Origin: CBDHEY01 sp965262305
GTDB lineage: Bacteria; Pseudomonadota; Gammaproteobacteria; Pseudomonadales; Cellvibrionaceae
NCBI GenBank assembly: GCA_965262305.1
Contig: CBDHEY010000002.1
Location: 1,674,001 to 1,738,000 of the forward strand
Reading direction: 5' to 3'
DNA: 64,000 nt
Shown: positions 19,445 through 28,600 of the stretch, piece by piece
Position numbering within the stretch: position 1 is the stretch's first letter
Layout of the letters: each line of letters begins with the position of its first letter
Translations under genes and position numbers: made by a program
The notes under the pieces: model-generated
Told to the model about the DNA's origin: nothing
What the model saw: only the letters and a program-made list of their open reading frames with translations
Database searches by the model: none

Positions 19445-20620
19445 ATGATGTCAATGATGGAGCAGTTCAAGAAACTTGATCTCTCGAAGCTTCCGACACC
19501 CTGTTTTGTTGTAGATGAGTATTCTGTAGAGCAGAACCTAAAACAACTACAATATGTTTCGCTGCAAAGTGGTGCTAAGATTCTTGCCGCGTTGAAGGCT
19601 TTTTCGATGTGGCATTTAGGTTCTTTGACCAACAAATATTTATCAGGAATATGCGCGAGTGGCTTTCATGAAGCTCAATTAGGTTATGAAGAATATGGTG
19701 GTGAAATTCATGTTTTTTCCGCTGCGTTTTCAGATAAAGAATTAAATTCCGTTATTCCAATAGCCAATCATATCGTCCTTAACTCGCTCAATCAGTGGCA
19801 TAAATTTAAAGTAAAACTAAAATCTCATCCTCAAATAGAAGTCGGCTTAAGAATAAACCCAGAGCATTCGGAAGGCACGGTTCCTCTCTACGATCCTTGT
19901 TCTAAAAATTCACGACTTGGAATTACCTATGATGAATTCGTGGAAAGCGGCTTTTTTAGTAAAGATTTAACGGGTATAAGTGGACTACATTTTCATACTT
20001 TATGTGAACAAGGGTTCGAGCCACTGGATCGAACATTAAGTGTTTTCGAGGAAAAATTTTCTGAATTTTTATATAAAATTAAGTGGGTGAATTTTGGTGG
20101 AGGACATCATATTACCCAGGATAACTATGATGTGGATTCACTCGTGAATCGAATTAAGAAATTTTCAGGAAAATACGGTGTTCAAGTGTATTTAGAACCG
20201 GGAGAAGCAATTGCAGTAAATTCTGGTGTTTTAGTTTCTGAAATTTTGGATATCCGAGGAAAAAAAGACAATCAAGTGATTTTAGATACGTCTGCAACTT
20301 GTCATATGCCTGATGTGCTTGAAATGCCATATAGGCCCGAGGTGTTAAATGGATCAAAACCAAATCAAAAACCATATAATTACCAATTTGGTGGAATGAC
20401 CTGTTTAGCCGGAGATAACTTAGGTGAATATAGTTTTTCAGAAAAATTAAAAATTGGTGATCGTATAGTGTTTATGGATATGTCTCACTATACCATGGTG
20501 AAAACTACGACCTTTAATGGTATTAATTTGCCTTCAATAGTGCTTTGGAATTCTCAAACAAATCAACTGCAAACGATAAAGCGATTTGGTTATGAAGATT
20601 TTAAACATCGATTATCTTGA
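19445..20620 (+). CDS. nspC: Carboxynorspermidine decarboxylase NspC
   Basis: This fold-III PLP decarboxylase removes CO2 from carboxy(nor)spermidine to make norspermidine or spermidine. The PLP Lys is at ~51 in ILAALKAFSMW, with HFHTLCEQ, the Gly-rich loop VNFGGGHHIT and GMTCLAGD further on. ATGs at codons 1, 2, 4 and 5 leave the exact start open. It follows its partner dehydrogenase by 19 bases. Confidence 0.93.
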   Translation: MMSMMEQFKKLDLSKLPTPCFVVDEYSVEQNLKQLQYVSLQSGAKILAALKAFSMWHLGSLTNKYLSGICASGFHEAQLGYEEYGGEIHVFSAAFSDKELNSVIPIANHIVLNSLNQWHKFKVKLKSHPQIEVGLRINPEHSEGTVPLYDPCSKNSRLGITYDEFVESGFFSKDLTGISGLHFHTLCEQGFEPLDRTLSVFEEKFSEFLYKIKWVNFGGGHHITQDNYDVDSLVNRIKKFSGKYGVQVYLEPGEAIAVNSGVLVSEILDIRGKKDNQVILDTSATCHMPDVLEMPYRPEVLNGSKPNQKPYNYQFGGMTCLAGDNLGEYSFSEKLKIGDRIVFMDMSHYTMVKTTTFNGINLPSIVLWNSQTNQLQTIKRFGYEDFKHRLS

Positions 20621-20764
20621 TGTGTATAGCGAAACCTAATTTTAAACATCTAAATTGACTTATAAAAATGCAAGAAAACACAAATTAACTCCCCGTATTT
20701 TTTAGATTCTGAAATTGAAAATTCTACCCAAGAAAATGCGTTTTTTCATATTATTTCAGCGCCG

Positions 20765-21550
20765 TTGGAAAAAACTGTTTCTTATGGTGGCGGTGCGAAC
20801 CTAGGACCCGATGCAATCATCCGTGCTTCTTCACAGCTTGAGGTATGGGATGGAAAAAGTAATCCAAGCGAATTAGGAATTCATACTTATCCCTCGTTAG
20901 ATTGTAATCGAGCTGCTGAATTAGTTTTGAAAGATATTGCAAATCATAACTTGAATTCTTTAAAAAAAAGTAAATTCCCTATAACTCTTGGAGGTGAACA
21001 TACCGTTACCTATGGCGTGATACAAGGATTTTTGCAAGCCGGAATTGATAATATTGGTGTGATTCAAATTGATGCGCATGCAGATCTTCGTCATGCTTAT
21101 GAAAACGATCCTCTTAGCCATGCCTCGGTTATGAAACGTATTGTAGAGATGGATATTCCTCTACTTCAGCTGGGTATACGTGCTTTTTGTGAGGAAGAAA
21201 GTGAAACACGTGAAGCATACGGTGTCACTTATTACGATGCAGATTTTTTAGTTCCAAACAATATCAACGAAATCGAAATACCGGAAGATTTCCCGGAAAA
21301 TGTATTTTTCACACTAGATATTGATGGCATGGATCCATCAATATTTCCCTCTACGGGTACACCCGTGCCAGGTGGGTTAAGCTGGTATCAGACTTTAAAT
21401 TTGTTCGAATCAGTGGCAAAGCAAAGAAGAATTGTGGGGTTTGATTTAATGGAGTTTGCACCGATTAAGGGGTTTCATGCTTATGATTTCGCGGCTTCTC
21501 TACTGGTTTACAAAATGATGGGAATTGTTCAGCGCTCGTTGGATAATTGA
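20765..21550 (+). CDS. speB: Agmatinase SpeB (start unclear; apparent frameshift at the 5' end)
   Basis: This ureohydrolase hydrolyses agmatine to putrescine and urea with two manganese ions. Metal-binding segments GGEHTVTYG, DAHADLRH and DIDGMDPS are intact. The first standard start codon in frame is the TTG at 20765, but family-like sequence continues upstream in the same frame from ~20690 (PYFLDSEIEN... FFHIISAPLEKTVSYGGG) with no ATG, GTG or TTG. An ATG at 20668 gives MQENTN and a stop in another frame; skipping one base would join it to the gene. The N-terminus is therefore probably longer than drawn. Confidence 0.88.
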   Translation: MEKTVSYGGGANLGPDAIIRASSQLEVWDGKSNPSELGIHTYPSLDCNRAAELVLKDIANHNLNSLKKSKFPITLGGEHTVTYGVIQGFLQAGIDNIGVIQIDAHADLRHAYENDPLSHASVMKRIVEMDIPLLQLGIRAFCEEESETREAYGVTYYDADFLVPNNINEIEIPEDFPENVFFTLDIDGMDPSIFPSTGTPVPGGLSWYQTLNLFESVAKQRRIVGFDLMEFAPIKGFHAYDFAASLLVYKMMGIVQRSLDN

Positions 21551-21564
21551 TTAGCAAAATCGAA

Positions 21565-21771
21565 TTAATCTAAAAGCATTCTGATTAGCTCAAACGAGAA
21601 CACTCCCCACGCAAACACCATAATCCACAATTTCAATTTCTTGTATTTATCTACCTTTTCTTCCACAGAAACAGCAGACTTATTACTAATTTTCCAGGAC
21701 CCGCAGGCCGGGCATCGCCCAGAACTAGATTTTTTTCCTTTATAACCACAATCGCAGCAATGATAAATCAT
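21565..21771 (-). CDS. Small zinc-ribbon membrane protein, 68 aa
   Basis: Two Cys pairs, CCDCGY and CPACGSW, form a zinc-ribbon-like N-terminus; a hydrophobic span (IMVFAWGVFSFELIRML) lies at the C-terminus. It probably sits in the inner membrane with the ribbon in the cytoplasm. No specific family is recognised. It faces the end of the agmatinase gene. Confidence 0.65.
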   Translation of the reverse strand: MIYHCCDCGYKGKKSSSGRCPACGSWKISNKSAVSVEEKVDKYKKLKLWIMVFAWGVFSFELIRMLLD

Positions 21772-21950
21772 AACTATCTAAACAAACGCTAATTATTTTC
21801 AATATAGCATCGCTCTAGATTTTTATTATTGTGTTGTGTTATTTAGCAAATTAGTAATTACGCAAAATAGTTATAAATGCTACTGGAAAGGTGAAAAATT
21901 ACAATATTGTTATTATGCTTAATAAAACGTACTTTTTCGGAAATCCAGTA

Positions 21951-23186
21951 ATGAAGGACAAGATTAAAATCCTTTCTATAGACGATGACAAAATTATTCA
22001 TAAGATTATTCGTCGCTCTCTAGATGAGGAATATGAGCTTTCCTTTGCAGAATCTGGCGATGAAGGCGTCAATCTAGCAAATGATTTACAGCCTGATATC
22101 ATTATTTTAGACGTAGAAATGGAAGGGTTAAATGGCTATCAGGTGTGTGAAACGTTAAAAAAACAACACAATACAAGCCATATCCCCGTACTATTTCTCT
22201 CGAGCCTTTCCGATTTAAAATCAAGAATTAGAAGTTTTGAAGCGGGTGGTGCAGATTTTCTTATTAAACCTTTTGAGAAACAAGAGTTACTATCAAAACT
22301 ACGAACTGTTGCTGCATTTATTCGTTCTCAAGAAAAGCTTAAAGAAAAAGCCGCTTTTGCAAATGAAACCGCTTATGCGGCATTGCGTGGTTCGAGTGAT
22401 TTAGGTTTAACCATTGGTTTTGTCGAGAAAACTTACCACCTCGACTCGATAGAAACCCTGGCAAATACATTGCTGACAACTATGAGTGCGTTCCAAGTAA
22501 ACGTGAGTGTTTTAATTAAAACACAAGATGATTATGAATATTACTCAAACAGAAACCCTTTACCACCATTAGAGAAAGATGTATTACGTGCCATACATGC
22601 TTCTGGTGAAAGGTTCAAAGATTTTAACAATCGTACTCAAGTAAACTTTCCGAACATTTCAATGCTAATAAAAAATATGCCTTTAGAAGACGAGGAAAGA
22701 TATGGCCGTTATAAGGATGTATTTCCTACCATACTTGCGGCTGCTGATGCCAAAATACACATAGTCGAAAATGAAATGCAACAAATAGAACGATCGAAAA
22801 ACTTGATTAATGCTTTTGATGCGGTGCGAAGGAATCTTGAGATAATCGGTACACAAATGCAATCGAACCAAGTAGAAGTTCTGAGCCTTTTAAAAAATAC
22901 CTTTGGTGAGTTGGAAGTTAGAATTCCCCATATGGGACTCGATGATGATCAAGAGGCATTTTTAAATAAAACACTTGATACGGCCATAACCTCTTCAGAA
23001 TCTATTATTGATGGTGCCGCTGAAACTCGGCTTGCATTCGATACTATTATTAGATTAATGCGACACTTAATGGATAAGCAAAACAAGCTGCTAATGGATA
23101 TCCAAGCCAATAAAAAAAGTCATTTAGATAAACAAAATAAACAATCTCTTATTGATTCTACCCCTGGTGATATCCATCTTTTTTAA
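21951..23186 (+). CDS. Response regulator with a long helical output region
   Basis: An N-terminal receiver domain (LSIDDD acidic pocket, phospho-acceptor in IIILDVEMEG, KPFEKQELL) is followed by ~290 residues that are mostly helical and match no output domain I recognise. ATG 21951 (MKDKIKILSIDDD) is chosen because the receiver begins there; the frame extends upstream to a GTG at 21891. It precedes the hybrid kinase by ~110 bases and may be its partner or an adaptor. DNA-binding motifs are not visible. Confidence 0.8.
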   Translation: MKDKIKILSIDDDKIIHKIIRRSLDEEYELSFAESGDEGVNLANDLQPDIIILDVEMEGLNGYQVCETLKKQHNTSHIPVLFLSSLSDLKSRIRSFEAGGADFLIKPFEKQELLSKLRTVAAFIRSQEKLKEKAAFANETAYAALRGSSDLGLTIGFVEKTYHLDSIETLANTLLTTMSAFQVNVSVLIKTQDDYEYYSNRNPLPPLEKDVLRAIHASGERFKDFNNRTQVNFPNISMLIKNMPLEDEERYGRYKDVFPTILAAADAKIHIVENEMQQIERSKNLINAFDAVRRNLEIIGTQMQSNQVEVLSLLKNTFGELEVRIPHMGLDDDQEAFLNKTLDTAITSSESIIDGAAETRLAFDTIIRLMRHLMDKQNKLLMDIQANKKSHLDKQNKQSLIDSTPGDIHLF

Positions 23187-23298
23187 ACAATATAGTCAAA
23201 TATTATAAAAACCGGCTCCAAAAACACATTTCTAAAAATACTTCTATACTTTAAAAATATATAAAGAAACTTTGCGTTTCGGACTTTTGATTTTATGT

Positions 23299-26200
23299 AT
23301 GAGAGTGAATTTAGAAAAATCGTGTAAATTGCGTGCTTTGGCGTCAATGTTAATCTGTTATATATTTTTAGTAACAGATGTTAATGCCTCGTCAGACCCC
23401 TTAAAGTTTACCCATTTTATGCAGGATAATGATGATTCTGTTGGCGAAGTTTTGGCAATTACGCAAGATGCGCATGGGTTTATGTGGATTGGCGGCCGCA
23501 ATGGTCTTGCCAAATATAATGCTTACGAGTACGAGATTTTTCGTCATGATCCTGACAATTCTGCCACATTGGCAGCAAACGCGATCTACGATTTAGTTGT
23601 AGATAATAAAGGTAACTTATGGGTAGCGTCTGAAGGAGGATTAAATCGGTACGATTATAAAAACAACATTTTTATTCGTTACCAGCATAATCTCGAAAGA
23701 ACAAACACGCTCAGCCATAACTCTATATTTCGAATGCATCTTGATTCAATGGGTGTTCTTTGGCTTGCTACTCGAGAGGGTTTAAACCGTTACAATCATG
23801 ACACTGATGACATTACCCGATTTCCTAGAAATAATGAAGAGCATGATTTATATACTCAATATACATTAGATGTTACTGACAATGGAAAGGGCGTATATTA
23901 CATTGCTACTGGATTCGGATTAAAAATTTGGGATTCTATTAATAATACCGTTAAGCATTATAACAAGGAAAACGACAAACACGGTACTCTTCATAATAAT
24001 ATCATGCGCTCAATTCTTCTCGATAGCAAAGGGCGCTTATGGGTGGCAAATGATTCTGGTTTGTTGCAATTTTCATTCAAAGAAGAAAAATTTGTTTTTT
24101 ATCCTACTGAATTTGAAGAAGAGGGCGCGATTTGGGGGGCTGCGGTATGGGATGTATTTGAAGACAAGCGAGGTACGATTTGGGCTGCTTACGATGGAGC
24201 AGGAATTAATTTCCTTGAAGATGGTGCGAAAAAACTTAAAACCTATTCAAACGTAAAACGCGACAAAGACAGCATTTCAAGCAATGTTGTTAGACGAATT
24301 GCTGATGATAGCACGGGAGATGTTTGGATTGGTTTATTTCCTTATGGTGTGGACGTTTACTCTCCCTATTCAAACACATTCCGTCACTTTAAAGATACCA
24401 CTGATGATAATCGAAGTATGACCGCTGATGTGGTGCGCAGTATTATTCAAACGGACGACGGCAGAATTTGGGTAGGAACTGATGGTGGTGGTGTCAATAT
24501 CTGGGATCCTCAGACAAGAACCTTTGATGTTATAAAGCGTGAAGGATCCGCGCCAAATCAAATCGCTGCAAATGAAGTACTCACAATGATGCAGGACGAT
24601 GAAGGTCTTATATGGATGGGAAGTTGGATTAATGGTATTAGTGTTTATGATGAAAAAACACAATCATTCAGAACCTATCATCACGATGCTAATGATTCTA
24701 ACTCACTCACGATTAATCAAATTTGGGACATATATCAAACACGTCGAGGTGATATTTGGGTCGCAACTATCAGTGGTGGTTTACTTCGTTATCTTCCTGA
24801 TATAGACGGGTTCAAGTCCTATCATCATCATGTGAATAGAGATGATTCGATAGGCGACGAAAGGATATGGGCGCTGCTTGAAGACAAAAATGGATATTTG
24901 TGGGCAGCCACTCAAACGGGCTTGAGCCGATACAGCTACGACACTGATTCTTTTAAGACTTATCTTTACGACAAAAATAATCCAAGGAGTATTAAATCTA
25001 ATCGAATTTTATCACTACTTGAAGATTCATCTGGAAACTTATGGGTAGGTACCCATGGGGCAGGTTTAAATTTATATAACCCAGAAGATGAAAGTTTCAC
25101 ACCTTTAAGAAAACGTGATGGATTACTTAGTAATATTGTTAACTCAATTCTTGAAGACGATGAAAATAATATTTGGTTAAGTTCGGATAAAGGAATCACA
25201 AGATATAATCATAAAACAAAAAAAATAAAAAACTATACTGAAATACACGGTGTTCAGGCAGGTGAATTTAACATTGGTGCGGCGGCAAAATTAAAAAATA
25301 ATTACTTGATGTTTGGTGGTTTACAAGGAGCCACATATTTTAATCCTCGAGAAATTCTGAAAAACGAATTTAAACCTAAAACAGTATTCACACAATTAGA
25401 TATCGCAAATAAATCTGTCGCTCCTGGAGAAGAGGGTAGTCCATTATCAACTTCTTTTTTTCTTACAGACTCAATTACGTTTGACTATAAGCAAAATGTT
25501 TTTTCGATACATTATGCAGGTTTAAATTATAGAAGCGCTAATCGAAATACCTATAAATATAAGTTAGAAAATTTTGATACCGGTTGGAGAATAGTTGGAA
25601 CAGAACGAAAAGCGACTTATACCAACCTTGATGCCGGAAGGTATGTATTTAAAGTAAAGGCAGCTAACAATGAAGGAGTCTGGGGCCCGTCTAGCTCCGT
25701 TGAAATAATTGTTACACCGCCTCCCTGGTTATCTTGGTGGGCATATTTAATATATACGTCAATTATACTCGCCATTATTTTTTGGTATATTTCGACTCAG
25801 AAAAAAATATTAGAAAATGAGCGAATGGTCGTATCGCGTTTAACAAAACTGGATAGTTTGAAAGATGAATTTCTTGCGAATACTTCCCATGAACTTAGAA
25901 CACCGCTTTTTGGCATGGTTGGTCTCGCAGAAGGAATGATAGATAATGCGGCCCATCGTCTGAGTAAAATGGATCTCAATAATCTTTCAATGATTATCGC
26001 CAGTGGACGGCGGTTATCTTCTATTGTTGAAGACATTCTAGATTTCTCACAGTTAAGAAATAATACGATAAATGCAGAATTTAAATCCGTTGAGATTAAC
26101 GCTGTTTCGAGTATTGTTGTTGCCTTAACCCAGCCATTAGTGGCAATTGATAAGGTAAGGGTGTTGAACAAAATATCGACCAATTTACCTCCTGTTTTAG

Positions 26201-27798
26201 CGGATGAGAACCGACTACAACAAATTTTTCACAATCTAGTAGGGAACGCAGTTAAATTCACGCGCCGCGGTGAAGTAGTCGTTGACGCGAAGCAAAAAGA
26301 AGATGTAATAGAAGTTTCAGTTTCAGATACTGGTGTGGGTATTGCCGCTGAAAAATTTGATGAACTCTTCGACGCATTTACGCAAGTAGAAAATTCAGAT
26401 ACGAGAACTCAAGGTGGTACTGGTCTTGGTCTGGCGATTACAAAAGACTTGGTCACTTTACATGGGGGTAAGATCTGGCTCGAGTCAGAACTTGGCGAAG
26501 GGACTACTTTTTACTTTACAATTCCAATCTATGAAGGAGATGAAAAATCATCCCCGGTTGGAATTTCTGAAAAATTAGTAAATAAAGTCCAATTTAGTGG
26601 GTTATCCACATTAAATGTTGATATTGAAGAAAATGTTGAAGAAAGCTATTCCAATGATGTTGTTTCACAAAAGAATTACGCTTTTGAACCAAAAATTTTA
26701 ATTGTCGACGATGAATCAGTAAATCGTAGAGTGATTAGAAATCATCTTGCGTCACAAGGGTTTAAGGTTCTTGATGCCGAGAGCGGTCAAGAAGCCTTGA
26801 AAAAATTTGATCAAGGCCTTGAGGCTGATCTTATTTTAATGGATGTGATGATGCCAATAATGTCCGGATACGAAACATGTGCTCAGATTAGAAAGAAATT
26901 CTCTCGTCATTCACTTCCTGTTATTTTTATAACGGCCAAGTTTCAAATACAAGATGTTATTGCCGGGTTTGATGCCGGAGGCAATGACTTTTTATCTAAG
27001 CCTATTAGTAGACAAGAGTTACTAGCAAGAGTGGATTTACACCTTCAATTGCTTGAAAGTAGTCGTAATTTAGAACAAAAAGTAGAAAAAAGAACAGAAG
27101 AATTAAAGGTCGCTTACGATAAACTTGAAAAATTAAGTTTAAGTGATCCTTTGACGGGTCTTGGTAATCGTCGCTTTTTCGAAAAATTTATCGAAGCTGA
27201 TGCATCAGAGTCAAGAAGACGATACATTGACTGGCAAAGAAATCCAAACCTCCCCGAACCAAAAGACCATGATCTCGTCTTTATGGTACTCGATATCGAC
27301 AAGTTTAAATCAGTAAATGATACCTATGGACACGCAGCTGGAGATATTGTGCTCAAAGAAGTTGCTAGAATAATGAAGCTAGCTTGCAGAAAATCAGATT
27401 ATGTCGTTCGATGGGGGGGAGAAGAATTTATGGTGGTTGCTAGATTTTTATCTCGATCCAATGCTAAGTCATTAACAGAGAGAATTCGAGCAAAAGTTGA
27501 AGCTACAAAAATAGATATTGGTGATGATACTCATATAAACGTAACCTGTTCTCTAGGTTATGCAGGATTTCCATTCAACAAAAATAATCCGAATCAATAT
27601 GAATGGGAGAGTGTCATTAAAATTGCTGATATGGCTCTATATGCATCGAAATACTCTGGCAGAAATGCTTGGATCGGTATGGTTCAAACTGATCAAGATG
27701 TTGATACGGTAGAAGATGTCAAGCAATTAGCTCTAAATGGAAAAACTAAAATGGAAACTTCTTTTAAGTCAGTCGATGATATAAATTGGAATTCCTAA
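23299..27798 (+). CDS. Hybrid sensor: two-propeller periplasmic domain, histidine kinase, receiver and diguanylate cyclase
   Basis: A signal peptide/TM (~10-30) leads into about 13 short repeats of the form G-x-[LI]-W-[VI]-x-x-x-x-G (for example GNLWVGTHGAGLNLYN), enough for two seven-bladed propellers, then a Y_Y_Y domain and a TM at ~805-825. Cytoplasmic parts are HisKA (His864 in NTSHELRTP), HATPase, a receiver (Asp~1182 in ILMDVMMP) and GGDEF with an intact GGEEF (~1373) and an RxxD inhibitory site (RKSD) before it. It should sense a periplasmic ligand and control c-di-GMP. ATG 23299 is preferred to the TTG at 23272. It is HTCS-like but with GGDEF in place of a DNA-binding domain. Confidence 0.92.
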   Translation: MRVNLEKSCKLRALASMLICYIFLVTDVNASSDPLKFTHFMQDNDDSVGEVLAITQDAHGFMWIGGRNGLAKYNAYEYEIFRHDPDNSATLAANAIYDLVVDNKGNLWVASEGGLNRYDYKNNIFIRYQHNLERTNTLSHNSIFRMHLDSMGVLWLATREGLNRYNHDTDDITRFPRNNEEHDLYTQYTLDVTDNGKGVYYIATGFGLKIWDSINNTVKHYNKENDKHGTLHNNIMRSILLDSKGRLWVANDSGLLQFSFKEEKFVFYPTEFEEEGAIWGAAVWDVFEDKRGTIWAAYDGAGINFLEDGAKKLKTYSNVKRDKDSISSNVVRRIADDSTGDVWIGLFPYGVDVYSPYSNTFRHFKDTTDDNRSMTADVVRSIIQTDDGRIWVGTDGGGVNIWDPQTRTFDVIKREGSAPNQIAANEVLTMMQDDEGLIWMGSWINGISVYDEKTQSFRTYHHDANDSNSLTINQIWDIYQTRRGDIWVATISGGLLRYLPDIDGFKSYHHHVNRDDSIGDERIWALLEDKNGYLWAATQTGLSRYSYDTDSFKTYLYDKNNPRSIKSNRILSLLEDSSGNLWVGTHGAGLNLYNPEDESFTPLRKRDGLLSNIVNSILEDDENNIWLSSDKGITRYNHKTKKIKNYTEIHGVQAGEFNIGAAAKLKNNYLMFGGLQGATYFNPREILKNEFKPKTVFTQLDIANKSVAPGEEGSPLSTSFFLTDSITFDYKQNVFSIHYAGLNYRSANRNTYKYKLENFDTGWRIVGTERKATYTNLDAGRYVFKVKAANNEGVWGPSSSVEIIVTPPPWLSWWAYLIYTSIILAIIFWYISTQKKILENERMVVSRLTKLDSLKDEFLANTSHELRTPLFGMVGLAEGMIDNAAHRLSKMDLNNLSMIIASGRRLSSIVEDILDFSQLRNNTINAEFKSVEINAVSSIVVALTQPLVAIDKVRVLNKISTNLPPVLADENRLQQIFHNLVGNAVKFTRRGEVVVDAKQKEDVIEVSVSDTGVGIAAEKFDELFDAFTQVENSDTRTQGGTGLGLAITKDLVTLHGGKIWLESELGEGTTFYFTIPIYEGDEKSSPVGISEKLVNKVQFSGLSTLNVDIEENVEESYSNDVVSQKNYAFEPKILIVDDESVNRRVIRNHLASQGFKVLDAESGQEALKKFDQGLEADLILMDVMMPIMSGYETCAQIRKKFSRHSLPVIFITAKFQIQDVIAGFDAGGNDFLSKPISRQELLARVDLHLQLLESSRNLEQKVEKRTEELKVAYDKLEKLSLSDPLTGLGNRRFFEKFIEADASESRRRYIDWQRNPNLPEPKDHDLVFMVLDIDKFKSVNDTYGHAAGDIVLKEVARIMKLACRKSDYVVRWGGEEFMVVARFLSRSNAKSLTERIRAKVEATKIDIGDDTHINVTCSLGYAGFPFNKNNPNQYEWESVIKIADMALYASKYSGRNAWIGMVQTDQDVDTVEDVKQLALNGKTKMETSFKSVDDINWNS

Positions 27799-27954
27799 GC
27801 TAACTGATCTCCTCAAATTTTTGTCATTAAATTATATTTCTTTTTTATTATCATTTTAACCATATCTTTTGTCTGTAACTTTAGTTACTGCAGCCTCTAA
27901 TTATTATTTATTTTAAATTATTAAAAATAAAATTACTGATTAACCAAAAAAAAT

Positions 27955-27980
27955 TGTCACAATAAAAATTAATGATCGTC
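27955..27980 (+). promoter_or_regulatory. Candidate ECF-type promoter before the metabolite cluster
   Basis: TGTCACA at 27955-27961 and CGTC at 27977-27980 are spaced as -35 and -10 elements of some ECF sigma promoters (TGTCACA/CGTC is what I recall for group ECF41). Transcription would begin near 27987, ~35 bases before the first cluster gene. A closely similar site lies before the cluster's sigma-factor unit. Upstream, GTAACT-TT-AGTTAC (27875-27888) forms a perfect dyad that could be an operator. Confidence 0.45.
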
Positions 27981-28021
27981 AAAGAGGTGAAAATAAATAT
28001 TAAACACTTTGGAGATCATTA

Positions 28022-28417
28022 ATGAATCTATATGTGGAATACGTAAGTATTGATGCGCCTTTTGAAAAAACGTTAGATTATGTTTCCGATGCTCGATTAC
28101 TTTGTGAATGGGCCGTAAACTTTTTAAAAACACTAGAATATTCTACGTCAGGAATACATAAAGTAACTACTCCTTTTGGTGAAAGCACTTTAAAGCTAAG
28201 AGTGGATAGAGCGTTGGGTGTAGTTGATCATGTTTTTAATCCAGGTACAGAAAAAGAAAGCATTGTTCCAACTAGAGTTGTTTCTTTAACGCCAGAAAGA
28301 TCTGCATATCTTTTTTGTCTTCCTCTTCCTGAAATGCCAAAAGAAGAAATTGATAAAGCTCTAGATGGTTTGTCTGAAGAGTTAGAGGTCGTAAAAAATA
28401 ATATCGAAAAAATATAA
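28022..28417 (+). CDS. SRPBCC/START-like small protein
   Basis: The 131-residue protein starts like a SRPBCC domain (YVSIDAPFEKTLDYVSDARLLCEWA), the same opening pattern as the 224-residue protein at 33622 (EYIDCPVDMAFEYAANVYSLEEW). SRPBCC folds hold hydrophobic ligands and include polyketide cyclases and hydroxylases. No catalytic residues can be named. It is the first gene of the cluster, directly after the candidate ECF promoter, with GGAG before its ATG. Confidence 0.6.
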   Translation: MNLYVEYVSIDAPFEKTLDYVSDARLLCEWAVNFLKTLEYSTSGIHKVTTPFGESTLKLRVDRALGVVDHVFNPGTEKESIVPTRVVSLTPERSAYLFCLPLPEMPKEEIDKALDGLSEELEVVKNNIEKI

Positions 28418-28600
28418 CAATTAATTGATATGTTTTAATTGTCAACGTTTAAGTGAGTGAAATATTTAACAAATATTTAGTGCTTATTTAATGTAAACAA
28501 AATAAAAGATATCAATAATTCACAGAGTATTTTGATGTTGAGAAATCAATATTTTTATACATTATAAATAACTTAAGTAAATTTAAATTTGGGGGTTTAA

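Noticed and set aside
27875..27888. TrpR-type operator (GTAACT-TT-AGTTAC dyad)
   Set aside because: It resembles the Trp operator only in being a dyad with AACT/AGTT; it lacks the CTAG core and lies 12 kb from trpE.
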